Assembly (NCBI GenBank): GCA_014653775.1
Contig: JACWEA010000001.1
Location: 92,722-156,721, forward strand
Reading direction: 5' to 3'
DNA: 64,000 nucleotides
DNA from: Pelagibacterales bacterium SAG-MED30
GTDB taxonomy: Bacteria > Pseudomonadota > Alphaproteobacteria > Pelagibacterales > Pelagibacteraceae
Positions within the stretch are counted from its first letter, which is position 1; each line of letters opens with the position of its first letter. A program made the position numbers and the translations under genes. The notes under the pieces are model-generated. The model made no database searches. It saw only the letters and a program-made list of their open reading frames with translations, and had not been told where the DNA came from. Shown here piece after piece: positions 61,858 through 64,000 of the stretch.

Positions 61858-63771
61858 TTATCTTTTTTTATAAATTATCCAAGGAGAAATATCTTTATAT
61901 AAAAAATAATTATCTAATATAAATTTATCAGCGTTTGGTGCATTTTTTCTACTTTTAAACCAATTTATTTTTGATGAATAAACGATATAATTTGGTCCTG
62001 ATGCTTTTAGTTCTCTAATGAAGTCATTTTCTGTCCAGTTTTGAATAATATGAGCATTAACATAATATTTTGTACAAGTAGGTTTGCCAACTAAATATGG
62101 TATTGCATTATCATCTGTAAACTGTTGAACACAACTTTCGTCTTTAGTTAGATCTTTATATATTTCAATAAAATTACGATAATCACTGTTTAAAAATTTT
62201 TTATCATCAACTTTTGTCATCATATGAAAATTTTTATTAGAATTTAAAATATTTAAAATGTTTGAATAATTATTTTGAAAAAAAAATAAAAAACAGATTA
62301 AAGTAGATAGAGTAAAAATATAAATTTTTTTATTAAAAAAAATATTAATTTTACTAAAAATTTTTGAATCACTAATTTTATCAATTAAATAATAAGAAAT
62401 AAAAAAAAATATCAATAATGTATAAAGTCCTGAAGTGTACTTTATATGAGGACCATCTGATCTCATTAACCCAGATTTAAAAAAAATAATTGAAGAAATA
62501 AATAGATAAAATAGTAAAAATTTTGACTCAAGGCTTTCTTTTTTTAATTTGTCAAAAATATAATTAATTAAAAAAACTCCTGAAATAACGATTAATAATA
62601 AAGCTTTTGTATGTCTTGTTGATTTATCAGTAAAAGGTTTAGGAAATTCTAGTCCAATTAAGTAGTCTGAAATATTTAATATTATGAAGTACTGATTAAT
62701 AAACTCTTTAAATTCATTATTTGATATTAAACTATAAAATATTAACCAAGATAATATTATACCTAAAATAATCTTATAAAAATCATCAAATTTTTTTATT
62801 AAAAATAAATATATTAATACAATTATTAATAAAACATTTATATATGTTCCAATATCCCAATAAAACAAAAGTGATAATAAAGAAAAAAAACCTACCAGAA
62901 ACGAACTGAAAATATTATTTTTTTTTGAGGTTATAACGTTAAAAACTAATAAGGTAAAAATTAAATATATAAAAATTCTAGGATGTAAAGGTGTTACATG
63001 TTCATAAAAACTAGCTAATGTTATGGTAGATAAGGTAAAAATTAAAAATAAAATTTCTTTGTGGTTAGTAAAATCAAGACTATTAATAATTTTTCTACAA
63101 ATTAAAATAATAAATATTTTATTTAAAAGAATTAAAAATTTGAAAGAAAATCTTTGAATTCCTATGGAATAATCATCAAACATATAATTAAAAAAAATTC
63201 CTATAGAATTTCCCAAAAAACCATAGTCAAAAAATGTCCCAGTCCAAATCTTATTTTTAGAAAAAAAATTTAACTGAGCTGTTAAAATAGTACCTTCATG
63301 ATGGCTATCAAGTGCACCTAAAAAATCTTTATGATTTAAATTGTAAAATTCTAATATTGAAAATATTATAAATATATAACACAAATAATTTATATTATTA
63401 TTTGAAGTAGAGCTTTTGGTCTGAAAAATTTTGGAAGTTATTAATTCTTTATTATATTTTAAAAAAGCGCCAAAATATAAAATGAGTGGAAAAATAATAA
63501 AAAACAATCCTCTTAAAGTATCATTAAGAGGGTTAATTTTATTTATAGAGTATTCGCCTATAATAGTATTCGAAGAATTGTATGGAAGGGAAATAAAGCT
63601 CCAAACTATAGTTGAAAAAATTATGCCTAAGATTAGAAACAACCAAGGTATAGTTTTTTTCATTAAGTGTTTTTTTTCCCAATTAGTCCATATTTCACCC
63701 CTAAAATCTTTAAATGATTCCGGTTTAAATATTTTAATTTCCTTTAATTTTTTATCGTAAGAAATTTTCAT
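61858..63771 (-). CDS. Multi-spanning membrane protein with an RmlC-like N-terminal stub
   Basis: A 637 aa protein with about 12 membrane helices from residue 40 to 510 and a soluble C-terminal end. GALDSHHEGTILTAQL near residue 165 resembles the first periplasmic loop of GT-C glycosyltransferases or polysaccharide membrane enzymes, so a role in surface glycan assembly is likely. Residues 1-36 (IFKPESFKDFRGEIWTNWE) instead look like the start of a dTDP-sugar epimerase-type cupin. A methionine at residue 37 (base 63663) could be the original start. The ATG at 63771 lies 2 nt after the upstream stop, which favours the longer form. Confidence 0.65.
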   Translation of the reverse strand: MKISYDKKLKEIKIFKPESFKDFRGEIWTNWEKKHLMKKTIPWLFLILGIIFSTIVWSFISLPYNSSNTIIGEYSINKINPLNDTLRGLFFIIFPLILYFGAFLKYNKELITSKIFQTKSSTSNNNINYLCYIFIIFSILEFYNLNHKDFLGALDSHHEGTILTAQLNFFSKNKIWTGTFFDYGFLGNSIGIFFNYMFDDYSIGIQRFSFKFLILLNKIFIILICRKIINSLDFTNHKEILFLIFTLSTITLASFYEHVTPLHPRIFIYLIFTLLVFNVITSKKNNIFSSFLVGFFSLLSLLFYWDIGTYINVLLIIVLIYLFLIKKFDDFYKIILGIILSWLIFYSLISNNEFKEFINQYFIILNISDYLIGLEFPKPFTDKSTRHTKALLLIVISGVFLINYIFDKLKKESLESKFLLFYLFISSIIFFKSGLMRSDGPHIKYTSGLYTLLIFFFISYYLIDKISDSKIFSKINIFFNKKIYIFTLSTLICFLFFFQNNYSNILNILNSNKNFHMMTKVDDKKFLNSDYRNFIEIYKDLTKDESCVQQFTDDNAIPYLVGKPTCTKYYVNAHIIQNWTENDFIRELKASGPNYIVYSSKINWFKSRKNAPNADKFILDNYFLYKDISPWIIYKKR

Positions 63772-63773
63772 GA

Positions 63774-64000
63774 TTAAATAACTAATGAATTAAGATCTTT
63801 ACAAAGTTTTCTTATTTTATTTTGATCTAAAAATTGATTATTACCAAAGTAAACTGAAAAAAAATGCATATGCTCCGTATTTTTTAAACTAATAATTCTC
63901 TTTTTATTTACCAGTCTTTTTAGGTAAGGCTGACGCAATTGGTTCCCTAAACTTCCTAATCTATATTCTACAGAGTTTTTATCTAATATAGTCAGGATTT
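63774..64000 (-). CDS. DegT/DnrJ/EryC1/StrS-family aminotransferase, C-terminal end (partial)
   Basis: Not in the ORF track because it runs off the window. The minus strand has an open frame of 75 codons to the edge, ending in TAA at 63774-63776. It reads SLGNQLRQPYLKRL, NTEHMHFFSVYFGNN and KIRKLCKDLNSL, the C-terminal pattern of PLP-dependent sugar aminotransferases such as RfbH-type dehydrases. These make amino or deoxy sugars for surface polysaccharides. The active-site lysine lies outside the window. Confidence 0.75.
   Translation of the reverse strand, partial: ILTILDKNSVEYRLGSLGNQLRQPYLKRLVNKKRIISLKNTEHMHFFSVYFGNNQFLDQNKIRKLCKDLNSLVI

Noticed and set aside
1-64000. CRISPR array, insertion sequences, prophage or restriction-modification genes
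   Set aside because: No regularly spaced direct repeats, transposase, integrase, phage or methylase motifs were seen in any frame.

Overview
The window looks like a chromosomal segment of a streamlined marine alphaproteobacterium of the SAR11 clade (Pelagibacterales). The evidence is a very AT-rich sequence, spacers mostly below 150 bases, many genes overlapping by 1-14 nt, and alphaproteobacterial gene orders such as aroQ-accB-accC, DUF2155/NDUFA12, tyrS/anmK and hydrolase/iscR/suf. I found no rRNA, tRNA, CRISPR array, transposon or insertion sequence. No gap between genes exceeds 300 bases.

Layout. (1) 1-17.3 kb is housekeeping: an Hda-like protein, aspS, a stand-alone TSCPD-type protein, NDUFA12, a DUF2155 protein, accC-accB-aroQ, thiS-thiG, RNase E/G, PBP1a, prfB with a programmed +1 frameshift (the ORF track shows only its second frame), an AsmA-like protein, tyrS and anmK. 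(2) 17.3-24.5 kb is the Fe-S assembly operon iscR-sufBCDSUTA, preceded by an IscR-like operator and followed by a 56-codon ORF absent from the track. (3) 24.5-28.2 kb holds glnA, a YbaK-family deacylase, an EamA transporter and a TauE/SafE permease. (4) 28.2-41.8 kb is a molybdenum island. It has cofactor genes (moaB, moaA, moaC, moaD, moaE, mocA, two XdhC-type proteins) beside three molybdoenzyme systems: a form-II CoxSLM-like hydroxylase with CoxG, the methionine sulfoxide reductase MsrPQ, and a sulfite dehydrogenase with its cytochrome c. (5) 41.8-50.5 kb is mixed metabolism: a GYD protein, an aldehyde dehydrogenase, a FAH-family hydrolase, PEP carboxylase, CcdA, an azoreductase-like flavoprotein, a GBBH/TauD-type dioxygenase and hisN. 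(6) 50.5-54.0 kb is a ten-gene minus-strand operon of small proteins with mostly unknown function: two exported proteins, three dimeric alpha/beta-barrel-like proteins, a four-helix membrane protein, a cupin, an NTF2-like protein, DUF2798 and an SMR-type protein lacking the usual glutamate. (7) 54.1-61.8 kb has cysE-cysK, a VOC protein, a LysE/ArgO exporter, pseudoazurin, an HpsN-type dehydrogenase, a phosphate acetyl/butyryltransferase, a BASS transporter and a regulator with two HTH units. (8) 61.8-64 kb begins a surface-polysaccharide-like region, with a membrane protein carrying an RmlC-like N-terminal stub and the 3' end of a DegT-family aminotransferase.

How the parts may work together. 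The Moa proteins build the cofactor, MocA and the XdhC-type proteins tailor and insert it, and the three Mo enzymes use it. The HpsN-type dehydrogenase, the phosphotransacetylase, the TauE/SafE permease and the sulfite dehydrogenase are all families used in sulfonate catabolism and sulfite disposal, so sulfonate use is a plausible theme, though the genes are dispersed. The small-protein operon at 50.5-54 kb is the best candidate for an undescribed system. A CTATGCAA-type promoter motif, two copies of which share an identical 15-mer, occurs in front of several genes here and may define a regulon.

Limits: all assignments come from reading motifs by eye. No database search, structure prediction or folding calculation was run.
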